Part shown: positions 28,223-36,976 of the stretch, one piece after another
Position numbering within the stretch: position 1 is the first letter of the stretch
Layout: each line of letters begins with the position of its first letter
From: Paraburkholderia sabiae
GTDB lineage: Bacteria; Pseudomonadota; Gammaproteobacteria; Burkholderiales; Burkholderiaceae
Assembly (NCBI RefSeq): GCF_030412785.1
Contig: NZ_CP125295.1
Span: 2,666,001 to 2,730,000, forward strand
Reading direction: 5' to 3'
Length of the DNA: 64,000 bases
The notes under the pieces: model-generated
What the model saw: the letters and a program-made list of their open reading frames with translations, nothing else
The model's database searches: none
Told to the model about the DNA's origin: nothing
Position numbers and translations under genes: made by a program

Positions 28223-28490
28223 TTCGCGTTTCCTTCCTGCTGTTAGTCCTACCAGATCAGTCAAACCACACTCGCACTGTCCGCCGTGGTCGATAAAAAC
28301 CCTTAGCCACGCCGTCTCAATGTGCCTGTCAGGCGCGATCATCCATGGGCGTCAACCGCGTCCCGGGCAACCAGCCCTCCCTGCCCCGATGTCTCGATAG
28401 TGTTTCCGATACGCACTGGCTAGGAGTTGGGAGACATCTTTGCGTGATGCACCCCACAGCCGGGCATGACCGGGATCTCGCAAGGCTTAG

Positions 28491-28847
28491 TCATCGCGCA
28501 AGCTCCCGCATCGCGAGCACCGTCCGTAATGTCACCGGCAGCGTGATCATGGTGTCGAGGTCGATAAACTGGAGGGTGTCTTCCTGCACCGGCTCGTTTT
28601 CTGGCGATTGCCATGCAGCGTCGGCCGCTTCAGCGTTTTCGAAGACATAGATCGACAATGCATCAAATCCGGAGGCGTCCTTGAAGTGCACGTCTCCCCG
28701 GCCAGCGCTGCGAATCGGATATTGACGGTACTCGATGAGGCCCGGCAGAGTCCGGGCGATCGGACCATGGATCTTTTCGTAGTGGTGGTGAAAGTCGGCC
28801 AGGGACATGCCGGGGCGTCGCTTGAATAGAAAGGCAATGGTGTGCAT
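28491..28847 (-). CDS. EthD-domain protein (copy 2)
   Basis: This 118-residue protein begins MHTIAFLFKRRPGMSLADFH and contains HHYEKIHGPIARTLPGLIEYR, matching the EthD family and the copy at 3670-4005. It is the first gene of a minus-strand series EthD, ferredoxin reductase, P450, DUF1059-like, with a 268-base gap before the reductase. The ethyl tert-butyl ether cluster of Rhodococcus groups EthD with a P450, its reductase and an AraC regulator, as here. A dimeric barrel protein assisting the P450 step is the likely role. Confidence 0.87.
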   Translation of the reverse strand: MHTIAFLFKRRPGMSLADFHHHYEKIHGPIARTLPGLIEYRQYPIRSAGRGDVHFKDASGFDALSIYVFENAEAADAAWQSPENEPVQEDTLQFIDLDTMITLPVTLRTVLAMRELAR

Positions 28848-29647
28848 AGCGTGGACTGAAGTTGGGCGTTCAGGTGGCACGAAAACCTGAACGAATGATA
28901 GGTGCGGGGCTTGGGACGCGACCGACCACGCGTGCCAGCGGTTGGCCTGCGCGCGACATCACTGCCTTGGGTGAAACCCTTATGGCGTTGACCCACAAGC
29001 GACTCCGCCAAGCGTCCGTGAGCGCCTGGCCGGGCCACATTGATGCGCTCGCCGAGCCTCGGAGCATGTCACCGCGTTCATAGGACTCTGTCGGTAGAGA
29101 CAAAAGAGCCTCGAGAAGGCCAGGCACGCGAGTTCAGCGTGGCAACAGTTCGTTGATGCGGCTGGCCGGAGGGTTGAAGTCATGCTGTTGACTCGGCACG
29201 CGAGGGGCGTAACGTTGACGGCAGTTGAAGCGAAGTAACGTCTTCAACATCCGTTTTGCGTATTGCGAGCTGACGATCCAGCCCTCCGGACGAACGACCT
29301 GCATCTATATGTCGACGCAACTTATGCACGCCGGTGTTCTTGCATCTTGCTCTGCCGATCCCCGAACGTGTACTGAATCTGCGCCTCAGCCATCTCAGGG
29401 CAGACGACACCTCCAGAATACTTTCGTATGCAAGTTGGCACGCCTGGCGTATTCGAGTGGCACGTCCAGCGCAGTGGATGCACATTGACAATCGTACTCT
29501 GCGGAAAGCTCACGTCCAACCTTGCCGTGACCACGCTTAAGTTCAAAGAACTGCTCATCAGATGTTCTTGAGCGGGCATTTAGGCATCCGGTCGATAAAC
29601 GGCTCATGGACGAAGCAACCGAAAACATCCAGATGAAAGGAGTACCC
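28848..29647. other. Gene-poor 800-base region
   Basis: No supported gene was found. Short frames on both strands lack motifs. Around 29128-29185 on the minus strand a phrase DFNPPASRINELLP followed by a stop faintly recalls the C-terminus of an IS66-type transposase, but the surrounding sequence does not extend the match. The region separates the P450 operon from the NCS1 permease and may be old mobile-element debris. Confidence 0.45.
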
Positions 29648-31123
29648 GTGAGTCAATCCAGTGTCATCGAATCTCGTTCGTTCGACTTCATACCCGAACA
29701 GGAGCGACACGGCAACGTCATGAATCAGGTGCAGCTATGGTTCATGATGAACGCTACACTCATCACGCTATTTACCGGCGCCGTCGGCCCACTGTACAAG
29801 CTGGACCTTCCGTGGACGTTAGCCGCCATAGTCATAGGGACTGTATTCGGCACACTTTTCCAGGCCTTTCACGGCGCCCAAGGCCCCCGAATGGGGTTAC
29901 CCCAAATGATCCAGTCACGTGTGCAGTTCGGCTCACGCGGCGCCATCATTCCCTTGCTCGCCGCGATGCTATGCAATTTCGGGTTCGCTGTGTTTTTCAT
30001 CCAGACAGGCGCACAATCCTTTGTCGACGTTACGCGGATCAGTCACCCGTCACTCGTTCAAATCGCATTCGGAATCACAGCGATGGCGATCGCGACGATC
30101 GGCTATCGGCTCGTTCTGCGCTTTGAGAAGTTTGCCTCCTACGCGACACTGATCAACTTGGTCTTGCTGACGATCGCGGCCTCCGTGGTTCTGCCGATCC
30201 GCTCAATGTTGTCGCAACATCACTTCGCATTGGTGCCATTCCTCGCCCAGTTCGGGGCGGCGGCTACCTATCAGATCGCCATCGCCCCAATCGTGTCCGA
30301 CTACACCAGGTATCTGCCAACGAGAACGCGCGGTTCTGCAGTATCCGCGGCGGTTTTCTGCGGAACGTCGGTTTCCGCAATCTGGCTGGAAAGCCTGGGC
30401 GCCGCACTCTCGGTCGCATTCCCGAATACTGATGTCATCGCTTCGATCCGACATTTGGGCGACAGCTTTGGCTTCGGCTTGGGCGTTGCCACGATGATTG
30501 TGGCAGCAGTCTCCTGCCTCATCACCTGTGCGATCACACTGTATAGCGGCACCGTCGCGCTGCTGAGTGCTGCCGAGGCATTTCGCCCATTGAAATCGAC
30601 GGTCAGCCTTCGTGCTTTCACGATCGTCTGCGGTGGCGCGTTGGCTATCGCCGCCGTGCTCTTGATGCCGCCCAACATTCTTGATTCATTCTCGGCATTT
30701 CTGAGTATTCTCGGCTACTTCCTCATACCTTGGACTGCCGTCAACCTTACGGACTACTATTTCGTGAGGCGTGGCATCTATTCGATTTCGGACATCATGC
30801 AGTCAAATGGTGGAATGTATGGGCGGTGGAACGAAGCCGGCATCATTAGCTACGCTTTCGGCTTTCTGGCAATGATCCCGTTCTTCAGTACCTCTCTATA
30901 CACGGGTCCATTTGCCATCCTCCTGGACAAGGCGGACATCGCTTTTTCTGTCGGGCTATTCATCTCGGCAACGATCTATGTCGCGTTGATGCGAAATTTC
31001 GATCGTGAAGTCGAGTTCGCCCGTGTCTCAAGTTCGGCGCTCAATACGATCAATGATCCCGCCATTCATGGCATAAACGCATCGAGCGAAAAACTCACAG
31101 ATGCCGTGACGCCTTACGTTTAG
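29648..31123 (+). CDS. NCS1-family nucleobase/hydantoin-type permease
   Basis: This 491-residue membrane protein fits the NCS1 (cytosine/allantoin/hydantoin) transporters. It has a short N-terminus with PEQERHGNVMNQVQLWFMMNA, then about twelve membrane segments with GPRMGLPQMIQSRVQFGSRG, YTRYLPTRTRGSAVSAAVF and PWTAVNLTDYYFVRRG. I use GTG 29648, preceded by AAAGGA; an ATG at 29606 is the alternative. It is a proton- or sodium-coupled importer of a nitrogenous ring compound. No catabolic gene for such a substrate sits next to it, so the cargo is unknown. A terminator follows at 31262. Confidence 0.9.
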   Translation: MSQSSVIESRSFDFIPEQERHGNVMNQVQLWFMMNATLITLFTGAVGPLYKLDLPWTLAAIVIGTVFGTLFQAFHGAQGPRMGLPQMIQSRVQFGSRGAIIPLLAAMLCNFGFAVFFIQTGAQSFVDVTRISHPSLVQIAFGITAMAIATIGYRLVLRFEKFASYATLINLVLLTIAASVVLPIRSMLSQHHFALVPFLAQFGAAATYQIAIAPIVSDYTRYLPTRTRGSAVSAAVFCGTSVSAIWLESLGAALSVAFPNTDVIASIRHLGDSFGFGLGVATMIVAAVSCLITCAITLYSGTVALLSAAEAFRPLKSTVSLRAFTIVCGGALAIAAVLLMPPNILDSFSAFLSILGYFLIPWTAVNLTDYYFVRRGIYSISDIMQSNGGMYGRWNEAGIISYAFGFLAMIPFFSTSLYTGPFAILLDKADIAFSVGLFISATIYVALMRNFDREVEFARVSSSALNTINDPAIHGINASSEKLTDAVTPYV

Positions 31124-31261
31124 GAGCCGAGCTTCGTTACTAGAACTGCCGAGGAAGGAACATCTCAAGCGTAGGCGGAATCCGAATACCTCCGACGGCC
31201 GGATTGCGGCCCATCGTGCCGACCGTCGGTTCAGTTTCCTCCATTTCTCCAGGAGATTTTT

Positions 31262-31284
31262 GCCCGCTATAGCGGGCTTTTTTT
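31262..31284 (+). terminator. Rho-independent terminator after the NCS1 permease
   Basis: GCCCGC (31262-31267), loop TATA, GCGGGC (31272-31277), then seven T residues. It lies about 140 bases after the permease stop. Confidence 0.88.
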
Positions 31285-31668
31285 CGGCTCTATTCACGAC
31301 TCTGTATGTGTCAACGACGTTGTTCATCCAGTTCTGCTGCCGAATGAGCACTTGACTGATTGTCAGACACGAATATAATCACACACGATGAAAATGCTGT
31401 GTCGGAACTACGGCACGTCGATGCACCCTTTTTCGTGACTCGATGCTTCGGCGGTGATGATCAATACCTCACGATATTCCGGACCGATTGAATCCCGTTC
31501 GCGGGTCTGCGGGAGTTAAGTCTCGGCGTGCACGACGTCCCCTGCACTTTCCTTGATGGGTATGTAGACAAAAGTCTCGCTTGACCGAAACCTTGCCGAG
31601 ACATGGATACATGTACATCCCGCACAAATTTAAGGCAAAACTCATTGAACCCGCGAAGTGAGTTAATC
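31285..31668. other. Upstream region of the hydroxyacid dehydrogenase
   Basis: No coding sequence is supported. A near-consensus promoter lies at 31353-31380, leaving a leader of about 280 bases before the ATG at 31669. I see no riboswitch-like conserved core in the leader. Confidence 0.5.
31353..31380 (+). promoter_or_regulatory. Near-consensus sigma-70 promoter
   Basis: TTGACT (31353-31358) and a perfect TATAAT (31375-31380) are separated by 16 bases. The -35 region overlaps a short inverted repeat TGAC-TGATT-GTCA that could bind a regulator. It points toward the D-2-hydroxyacid dehydrogenase at 31669. Confidence 0.65.
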
Positions 31669-32682
31669 ATGGATCAAAAAACCAACCTTCCTCGGCCGCT
31701 GCGAATAGCTATTCCGGACGACTATCAGGATGCAGTGCGGGATCTTGATGCTCTTAGCATACTGTCGGGCCACCAAGTGGACATTTACACGGACCTCGTC
31801 AAGAACATCGATCATCTCGCGGCGCGCCTCAAGCACGCCGATGTACTGGTGCCGATCCGCGAGCGCTCGATCATTGACGAGGCGCTGCTTAGCCGCCTGC
31901 CGAACCTGCGGCTCATTAGTCAAACCGGCAAAGGTGTTACGCACATTGATATAGAAGCTTGCACGCGGCGAGGAATTGCGGTCGCGGCGAGTGGCGGTAG
32001 TTCGTACGCTCCAGCAGAACTGACCTGGGCGCTTGTGCTGGCTTCGGCTCGTCGCCTCCCGCAAGAGGTCGCGAATGCGCGAGCGGGCAAATGGCAGCGA
32101 GAAACGATCGGTACTAGCTTGCGTGGGCGCACCCTTGGCATCCTCGGCTACGGATCAATTGGGAAGATCGTGGCTGGGTACGGAAAGGCGTTCGGGATGC
32201 GCGTCCTCATCTGGGGACGCGAAGGCTCGTTGTCTCGTGCAGCCGACGATGGATTCGAAGCCGCCGAAAGCAAGGAGGATTTCTTTCGGCGAAGCGACGT
32301 TCTTACTGTGCATTTGCGCCTCAATGCGGAGACGCGTTGGGGGATTAGCGCGGCTGATCTCGCCTCAATGAAGCCGACTGCAACACTGGTTAATACAAGC
32401 CGAGCTGATCTGATCGAGACAGGTGCTCTTGCCGCTGCACTGCAAGCGGGTCGACCGGGATTTGCTGCAGTTGACGCCTACGAAGAAGAGCCGGCGATTG
32501 AGCACCCGTTGTTCTCAATGCGTAATGTGGTCTGCTCGCCTCATCTAGGGTATGTCGAGAAGGATACTTACGAAATTTTCTTCGGCGGTGCCTTCGACAA
32601 TGTAATCGCCTTCGAAAAGGGTGCGCCGACCAATCTCATCAATCCGGACGTCTTGACGACGACAGGTGGTCGCCAAGCCTAA
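31669..32682 (+). CDS. D-isomer-specific 2-hydroxyacid dehydrogenase
   Basis: The 337-residue enzyme has the NAD-binding motif LGILGYGSIGKIVAGYGKAFGM shortened as GYGSIG, then the catalytic Arg in NTSRADLIE, Glu in AYEEEPAIEHPLF and His in SPHLGYVEKDTYE. It interconverts a 2-oxoacid and its D-2-hydroxyacid with NAD(H). It belongs to a SerA-like branch clearly different from the two HprA-type paralogues at 47245 and 53715. It stands alone as a single-gene unit, so the physiological substrate cannot be inferred from neighbours. Confidence 0.92.
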   Translation: MDQKTNLPRPLRIAIPDDYQDAVRDLDALSILSGHQVDIYTDLVKNIDHLAARLKHADVLVPIRERSIIDEALLSRLPNLRLISQTGKGVTHIDIEACTRRGIAVAASGGSSYAPAELTWALVLASARRLPQEVANARAGKWQRETIGTSLRGRTLGILGYGSIGKIVAGYGKAFGMRVLIWGREGSLSRAADDGFEAAESKEDFFRRSDVLTVHLRLNAETRWGISAADLASMKPTATLVNTSRADLIETGALAAALQAGRPGFAAVDAYEEEPAIEHPLFSMRNVVCSPHLGYVEKDTYEIFFGGAFDNVIAFEKGAPTNLINPDVLTTTGGRQA

Positions 32683-33062
32683 AGCTCCGACCGCGTCAGA
32701 CGTTTGCTGCAGTGGGCCGAGTTACACATAAAATCTTTCCGAGATCGAAGTGCAACTTTGCATATATTGCGTTGCATCGCCATACTTCCTTACGGTCGTG
32801 ATCAATAACCGCTTCACAATCTTGCACCTTGTATCGTGCCCCCGGATACGCGGCACCGTGGCCGTTCATCGTCGCTGACAACGGATTGCATTACTTGTAG
32901 CGTGTCAGATATATACCATCGTGCAGCGTCGGTGAATCACCTGTCTTTACGTGGCCTAAAGCCGCACTCTTCTGCCAGATCTGAGAATTGCCGACGCCGA
33001 CCAACCTGCACCAAACTTTCAATTTCATCCGTTGGGTGCGCGGTATTTTCTGAAGTTACAGA
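32683..33062. other. Convergent intergenic region, nothing recognised
   Basis: These 380 bases lie between the dehydrogenase and the convergent aconitase-family gene. I see no gene, no terminator with a clear U-tract and no repeat. Confidence 0.5.
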
Positions 33063-35033
33063 TCAACCTCCGGCGGACAATCGCAACTGTTCGAAGCTCG
33101 TAATATGGCCGGCGACTGCACTCGCCGCAACGGTCGACGGGCTCGCCAGCCAGACCTGTCCCGGCCCCGAGCGCCCCGGAAAGTTGCGATTGATCGCACT
33201 GACCGTCACCTGGTCTGCGCGCTCAGAAACACCCGGCCCTGCGTTAACGCATGCGCCGCATCCCGGCTCGATGAGTTCAACACCCGCGCGCTCGAATATG
33301 TCGAGCATGCCCTCGCGCACGCAATAGTCCCGAACGTCCTGACTGCCGAACTGCAGAATGAAACGCGTCGATTCCGCTACTTTCAGTCCATGCTCCAGCG
33401 CCCATCTGATCACGTCGTAGCAGCGCCTGAGGTCCTCGCGCTTTCCGCCCGTACACGAGCCGCCATAAGCGATATCCACTTTGACGATTTTGCCCAGTTC
33501 CGAAACCATCAGGCCTCGTCCCGGATCCCCCGGGCTGGCAAGCATCGGTTCCAGCCGTGAGCAGTCCACTTCGATTGTGTGCGCGACCTGCGCATCGGGA
33601 TCGCTGTACATCCAGGGTTCGATCTTGAATTCGATGCCCCTGCGCTCTCGCAGGAAGCGTTGCGTCTCCCTGTCGGGTACGACGATGCCGGTAAATCCAC
33701 CGATTTCAGCGACCATGTTTGTCAGTGTCGCGCGCTCATCTGTCGTCAGCCGCGCTACTGCATCGCCCGCGTATTCGAACACCTGACCGATCGCCCGCCC
33801 CTCTCTCACGTAAGGCAGCCGCAGCAGATGCAGCACGATATCTTTCGCTTCGACGCCCGGCGGCAGTTCGCCCGTCAGGTTGACGCGGCAGGTCTCCGGT
33901 ACCTTCACACGCACATCACCCGTGAGCCACGCATTCGCCATCTCGGTGGCGCCGATCCCGAACGCTAGCGCACCCAGCGCGCCGCAGTGAGGCGTATGAG
34001 AATCGGTGCCGACCGCGAGCTGACCAGGTTCGACATAGCGCTCTGCCATGATGGAATGGCTGATGCCTTCAGAGCCTTCTCGATCTGCCAGAAATCCATG
34101 ATGACGCAGGCCGTACTCCTCGCAAAAGGCTGCCTGAACCTCCCCGAGCCGCTGTGCCAGATCGAGCAAACCCAGCGCGCGTCGCTCTGGCGGCATGCTT
34201 CGGTGAATGAAAGTCAGGTGATCGGAAAAACAGATGATCGAATGCGGATCATGGAGCTTGATGTCGTCGCCGCATTCGCGTTGCAGGAAACTGATGGACA
34301 TCGGAGAGACATACTCGTGCGCATAACGCCAGTCCGTCTTCGCGAATACACTTTGCCCGGTCGCCACATGGCGGGAACCGCTCGCCCTGGCAATGACTTT
34401 TTCTGCGTAGGTCATCGGGCGAACGGGAACTGTCGGCATGGGTAGCCGCCAGCCAGCACGTCGCGCTTCCGTTAGCCTGAACAGCCCACCTCGCCGGATC
34501 AGTTCGGCAGTCAGCTCGTCTTCGCCCCGCGTAAATTCATCAAGCGATATCTCCTCGCCCCGACGGATGCGCTCAATCAGGCCGAAGTCCGTCGACGTGA
34601 GCATGCCGAGGTTGCGACAATTCTGCCGATAGATGCGCTCAAAGCTTTCCGCGATGACAAGACGGACTCCCGCGCACCATTCCGCAAATGGGCTCGCCTC
34701 TCGCGAAGAGCCCTTGCCATAGCGCCGACCCGCCACCGTAACCAGGAAATTGCCAGCCTTCACTGCCCCCTGCTTCACGGGCCGCCGTCCGGAGCATTCG
34801 AGACCAAGGTAAGGATATTCACCCAGTTGCTCGTTGTAGTGATAGCAGATGTAGGCGGGTGTAATCTCGTCCGTCGAGACATCGCTACGCAACGGTCCCG
34901 CCTCCTCCAGGCTCACGTCCTCGCCCTGTAGTTGGCGCTCAATCACAGAGGCGTCCTGCGACAGGAACAGCACCCGTCCCTCGAAGCGAATCATTCGTGC
35001 CGGATGAGAGGGTTCGTTATGCGGTTGATTCAC
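33063..35033 (-). CDS. Aconitase-superfamily hydratase, swivel domain fused in front of the Fe-S domain
   Basis: This 656-residue protein joins two aconitase-type parts in inverted order. A LeuD-like swivel domain (about 1-190) has GRRYGKGSSREASPFAEWC and the GSSRE substrate loop. A LeuC-like catalytic domain (about 205-656) has GTDSHTPHCGALGALAFGIGA cut here as GTDSHT, then GGSCTGGKRED and PGCGACVNAGPG. The last two give the three cysteines of a [4Fe-4S] cluster. Standard aconitase A and the LeuC/LeuD pair place the Fe-S domain first. GTG 35033 is preceded by AGGAGA. It probably hydrates an unsaturated di- or tricarboxylate. A terminator separates it from the MFS gene upstream, so it has its own promoter. 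Confidence 0.9.
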   Translation of the reverse strand: MNQPHNEPSHPARMIRFEGRVLFLSQDASVIERQLQGEDVSLEEAGPLRSDVSTDEITPAYICYHYNEQLGEYPYLGLECSGRRPVKQGAVKAGNFLVTVAGRRYGKGSSREASPFAEWCAGVRLVIAESFERIYRQNCRNLGMLTSTDFGLIERIRRGEEISLDEFTRGEDELTAELIRRGGLFRLTEARRAGWRLPMPTVPVRPMTYAEKVIARASGSRHVATGQSVFAKTDWRYAHEYVSPMSISFLQRECGDDIKLHDPHSIICFSDHLTFIHRSMPPERRALGLLDLAQRLGEVQAAFCEEYGLRHHGFLADREGSEGISHSIMAERYVEPGQLAVGTDSHTPHCGALGALAFGIGATEMANAWLTGDVRVKVPETCRVNLTGELPPGVEAKDIVLHLLRLPYVREGRAIGQVFEYAGDAVARLTTDERATLTNMVAEIGGFTGIVVPDRETQRFLRERRGIEFKIEPWMYSDPDAQVAHTIEVDCSRLEPMLASPGDPGRGLMVSELGKIVKVDIAYGGSCTGGKREDLRRCYDVIRWALEHGLKVAESTRFILQFGSQDVRDYCVREGMLDIFERAGVELIEPGCGACVNAGPGVSERADQVTVSAINRNFPGRSGPGQVWLASPSTVAASAVAGHITSFEQLRLSAGG

Positions 35034-35233
35034 GGTCTATCTCCTGGTGTTCGCCCTTGTGCGGATTGACAGGACGTACGCCTTATCTGATTCCCGCCCA
35101 ACGGATTTTTCCTCGCCCGATTGGCTGCTACAGCTAGCTTGCCCCGAGGAGGTGTCGCACGAGCAATGAGTTGACTGAACTTGGGCTTGACGCAACCGGG
35201 CTCCCGCTCACGCAAAGATACAACCGCCGCCTG

Positions 35234-35294
35234 ATCGCTCTCATCGCTCTCATCGCTCTCATCGCTCTCATCGCTCTCATCGCTCTCATCGCTC
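35234..35294. repeat. Tandem repeat of a 9-base unit, about 6.8 copies
   Basis: The unit ATCGCTCTC is repeated six times without error and followed by a partial seventh copy, ATCGCTC. It lies about 200 bases upstream of the aconitase-family gene, directly after the MFS terminator. Such repeats change copy number by slippage. Confidence 0.95.
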
Positions 35295-35319
35295 AAAAAA
35301 GTGCCCGGCGGTGCCGGGC
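35295..35319 (-). terminator. Rho-independent terminator of the MFS/HPPD/CoA-transferase operon
   Basis: On the minus strand GCCCGGC, loop ACC, GCCGGGC is followed by ACTTTTTT. It lies about 125 bases after the MFS stop and ends the five-gene transcript that starts at 40718. Confidence 0.85.
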
Positions 35320-35442
35320 TAACAGCTCACGAATTTGCAGGACGTGAGCCGACGTGGACATGTGGCGCGCACGGCTGCACGCCTGTCTGAACGCCGCGAG
35401 TCGAGTTCCTGAATATTTACGGCCCTATCGAACGCCAGTCGA

Positions 35443-36882
35443 TCAATGGTTCAACTCCTCAAGACGCAAACCATTGGTCTTCGGCCCGAACATGCCGATC
35501 GAGATCACTACCGCAAGCATGCAAGCCGTAATGCCCGCGAATACTCCGGATACGCCGAAGTCCCTGAGCAGGAAAGCGATCAGAAAACCTGACATCATCG
35601 CGCCGATGCGACTGGCCGAATATACGATGCCATTAGCGCGGCACCGCACAGCTGTAGGAAACAGTTCGGCCTGGTAGGCGTGAAAGCACACGGAGATGGT
35701 CTGACCGGCAAAGCTGATCAGTACGCCGAGGACAATAAGCGGAACCACACCTTTAACCTGCCCGAAGATCAGTCCACACACGATCACAACCAATGCGCCC
35801 GCGACGATCAGGTACTTGCGCTGGATCCGGTCGGCAAAAGTCATTGCCAGCAGCGGTCCAAGGGGCATCGCAAAGGCGATGATGAATGAGTAAAGCAAGC
35901 TCTTCGTCACGGTGATCCCCTGGCCGATCAGCAGCGTGGGCACCCAGTTCGCGAAGCCGTAATAGCCGATCGCCTGGCAAAAGTTGAAGACGATCAACAT
36001 GATCAGACGCGAGCGGTACGGGGGCTGCCACAGCTCCGCAAGCGATGCGCGGCGATGCACCGGCAGTTCGACGGCGGGCGATGGTGGTGGCAGCGGTCCG
36101 CCCGACTGGCGCTCCACGATGGCCTCGATCCTGCGCACAATGCTGTCGCCCTTCTCAATCCTGTCCTGCATGGCCAGCCACCGCGGGCTCTCGGGCACCG
36201 CGCGCCGAATGAACCACACCAGCACCGCGCCTACTGATCCCGCAAGGACGACAACCCGCCATCCGTCGATCCCAAATGCCGTCGTCGGAACCAGCCAGTA
36301 CGAGAGAATGGCAGCCACAGGGGCGGCCGCAAACATCACGCATTGGTTGAATGCCATCGCACGTCCGCGCATGTGCTGAGGGACGAGCTCGGTCACGTAG
36401 CTGTCGATCGTGATGATCTCGACGCCGACGCCGATCCCTGTGATGAACCGCCAAAGGATGACGCCTTCAGGCGTCGTCTGAAATGCCATGATTGCCGAGC
36501 CGATCGAATACCACAGCAGCGAGACCGTGAACACGGCGCGGCGACCGTAGCGATCCGGCATCCAGCCCAATCCGAAGGTACCGACGAAAAGACCCGCAAA
36601 CGTGGCAGCGATAAACCCAGCAATACCCGTGAAGCCGAAAAATGCGTGAGTGGTCGTCTGAAGAAGTCCGCTCTTCGCCATACCGGGCGCGATGTATCCC
36701 GTAAAGATCAGGTCGTAAACCTCGAAAAAACCACCGAGCGAGATCAGAAAAACCAGCATCCAGAGATGCCGGGTGATCGGCAGTCGGTCGATGCGAGCGG
36801 CAATCGCTGCACGGGGCGTTGCGTCGACGTCAATGACGGGGGGTATGAGCGGATGCGAATCCGCCGTAGCAGAGGGCTGCAT
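35443..36882 (-). CDS. MFS transporter, sugar-porter/organic-acid class
   Basis: This 479-residue protein has about twelve membrane segments. The MFS motif A appears as GWMPDRYGRRAVF after the second segment. ESPRWL before the central loop and a central hydrophilic loop rich in Pro (about 265-295) also fit the sugar-porter/metabolite:H+ symporter class. The N-terminal 35 residues are cytoplasmic. It is the last gene of the operon starting with the HMG-CoA-lyase homologue, so it probably imports the acid processed by that operon. Confidence 0.92.
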   Translation of the reverse strand: MQPSATADSHPLIPPVIDVDATPRAAIAARIDRLPITRHLWMLVFLISLGGFFEVYDLIFTGYIAPGMAKSGLLQTTTHAFFGFTGIAGFIAATFAGLFVGTFGLGWMPDRYGRRAVFTVSLLWYSIGSAIMAFQTTPEGVILWRFITGIGVGVEIITIDSYVTELVPQHMRGRAMAFNQCVMFAAAPVAAILSYWLVPTTAFGIDGWRVVVLAGSVGAVLVWFIRRAVPESPRWLAMQDRIEKGDSIVRRIEAIVERQSGGPLPPPSPAVELPVHRRASLAELWQPPYRSRLIMLIVFNFCQAIGYYGFANWVPTLLIGQGITVTKSLLYSFIIAFAMPLGPLLAMTFADRIQRKYLIVAGALVVIVCGLIFGQVKGVVPLIVLGVLISFAGQTISVCFHAYQAELFPTAVRCRANGIVYSASRIGAMMSGFLIAFLLRDFGVSGVFAGITACMLAVVISIGMFGPKTNGLRLEELNH

Positions 36883-36976
36883 GTGTGTCTCCTGAATACA
36901 GCGGTAGCGACGGTATTTTTATGTTTTCCGTCTGCCGTAGTGACAGGCCGCGATGTCGACCGCGGCCAAGAAACGT

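Larger units (their letters stand above)
35034..35442. other. Intergenic region with tandem repeat and terminator
   Basis: This 409-base region between the MFS gene and the aconitase-family gene carries a terminator (35295-35319) and then, in the transcription direction, a nine-base tandem repeat (35234-35294). The remaining 200 bases before the GTG at 35033 should contain the promoter of the hydratase gene, but I see no clear consensus. Confidence 0.6.

Noticed and set aside
29128..29185. Possible IS66 transposase C-terminus on the minus strand
   Set aside because: Only about 15 residues resemble the family and neither side extends the match, so it is too weak to annotate.
32696..32881. Small minus-strand frame downstream of the hydroxyacid dehydrogenase
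   Set aside because: Sixty-one codons, no ribosome site, and a translation without any recognised family.
35234..35294. Possible CRISPR-like array
   Set aside because: The units are nine bases long and directly adjacent with no spacers, so it is a simple tandem repeat.
35030..35296. Minus-strand open frame encoding Ser-Asp-Glu repeats upstream of the hydratase
   Set aside because: It begins with TTG inside the nine-base tandem repeat, lacks a ribosome site, and the acidic repeat is just the repeat unit read in frame; the rest has no motif.
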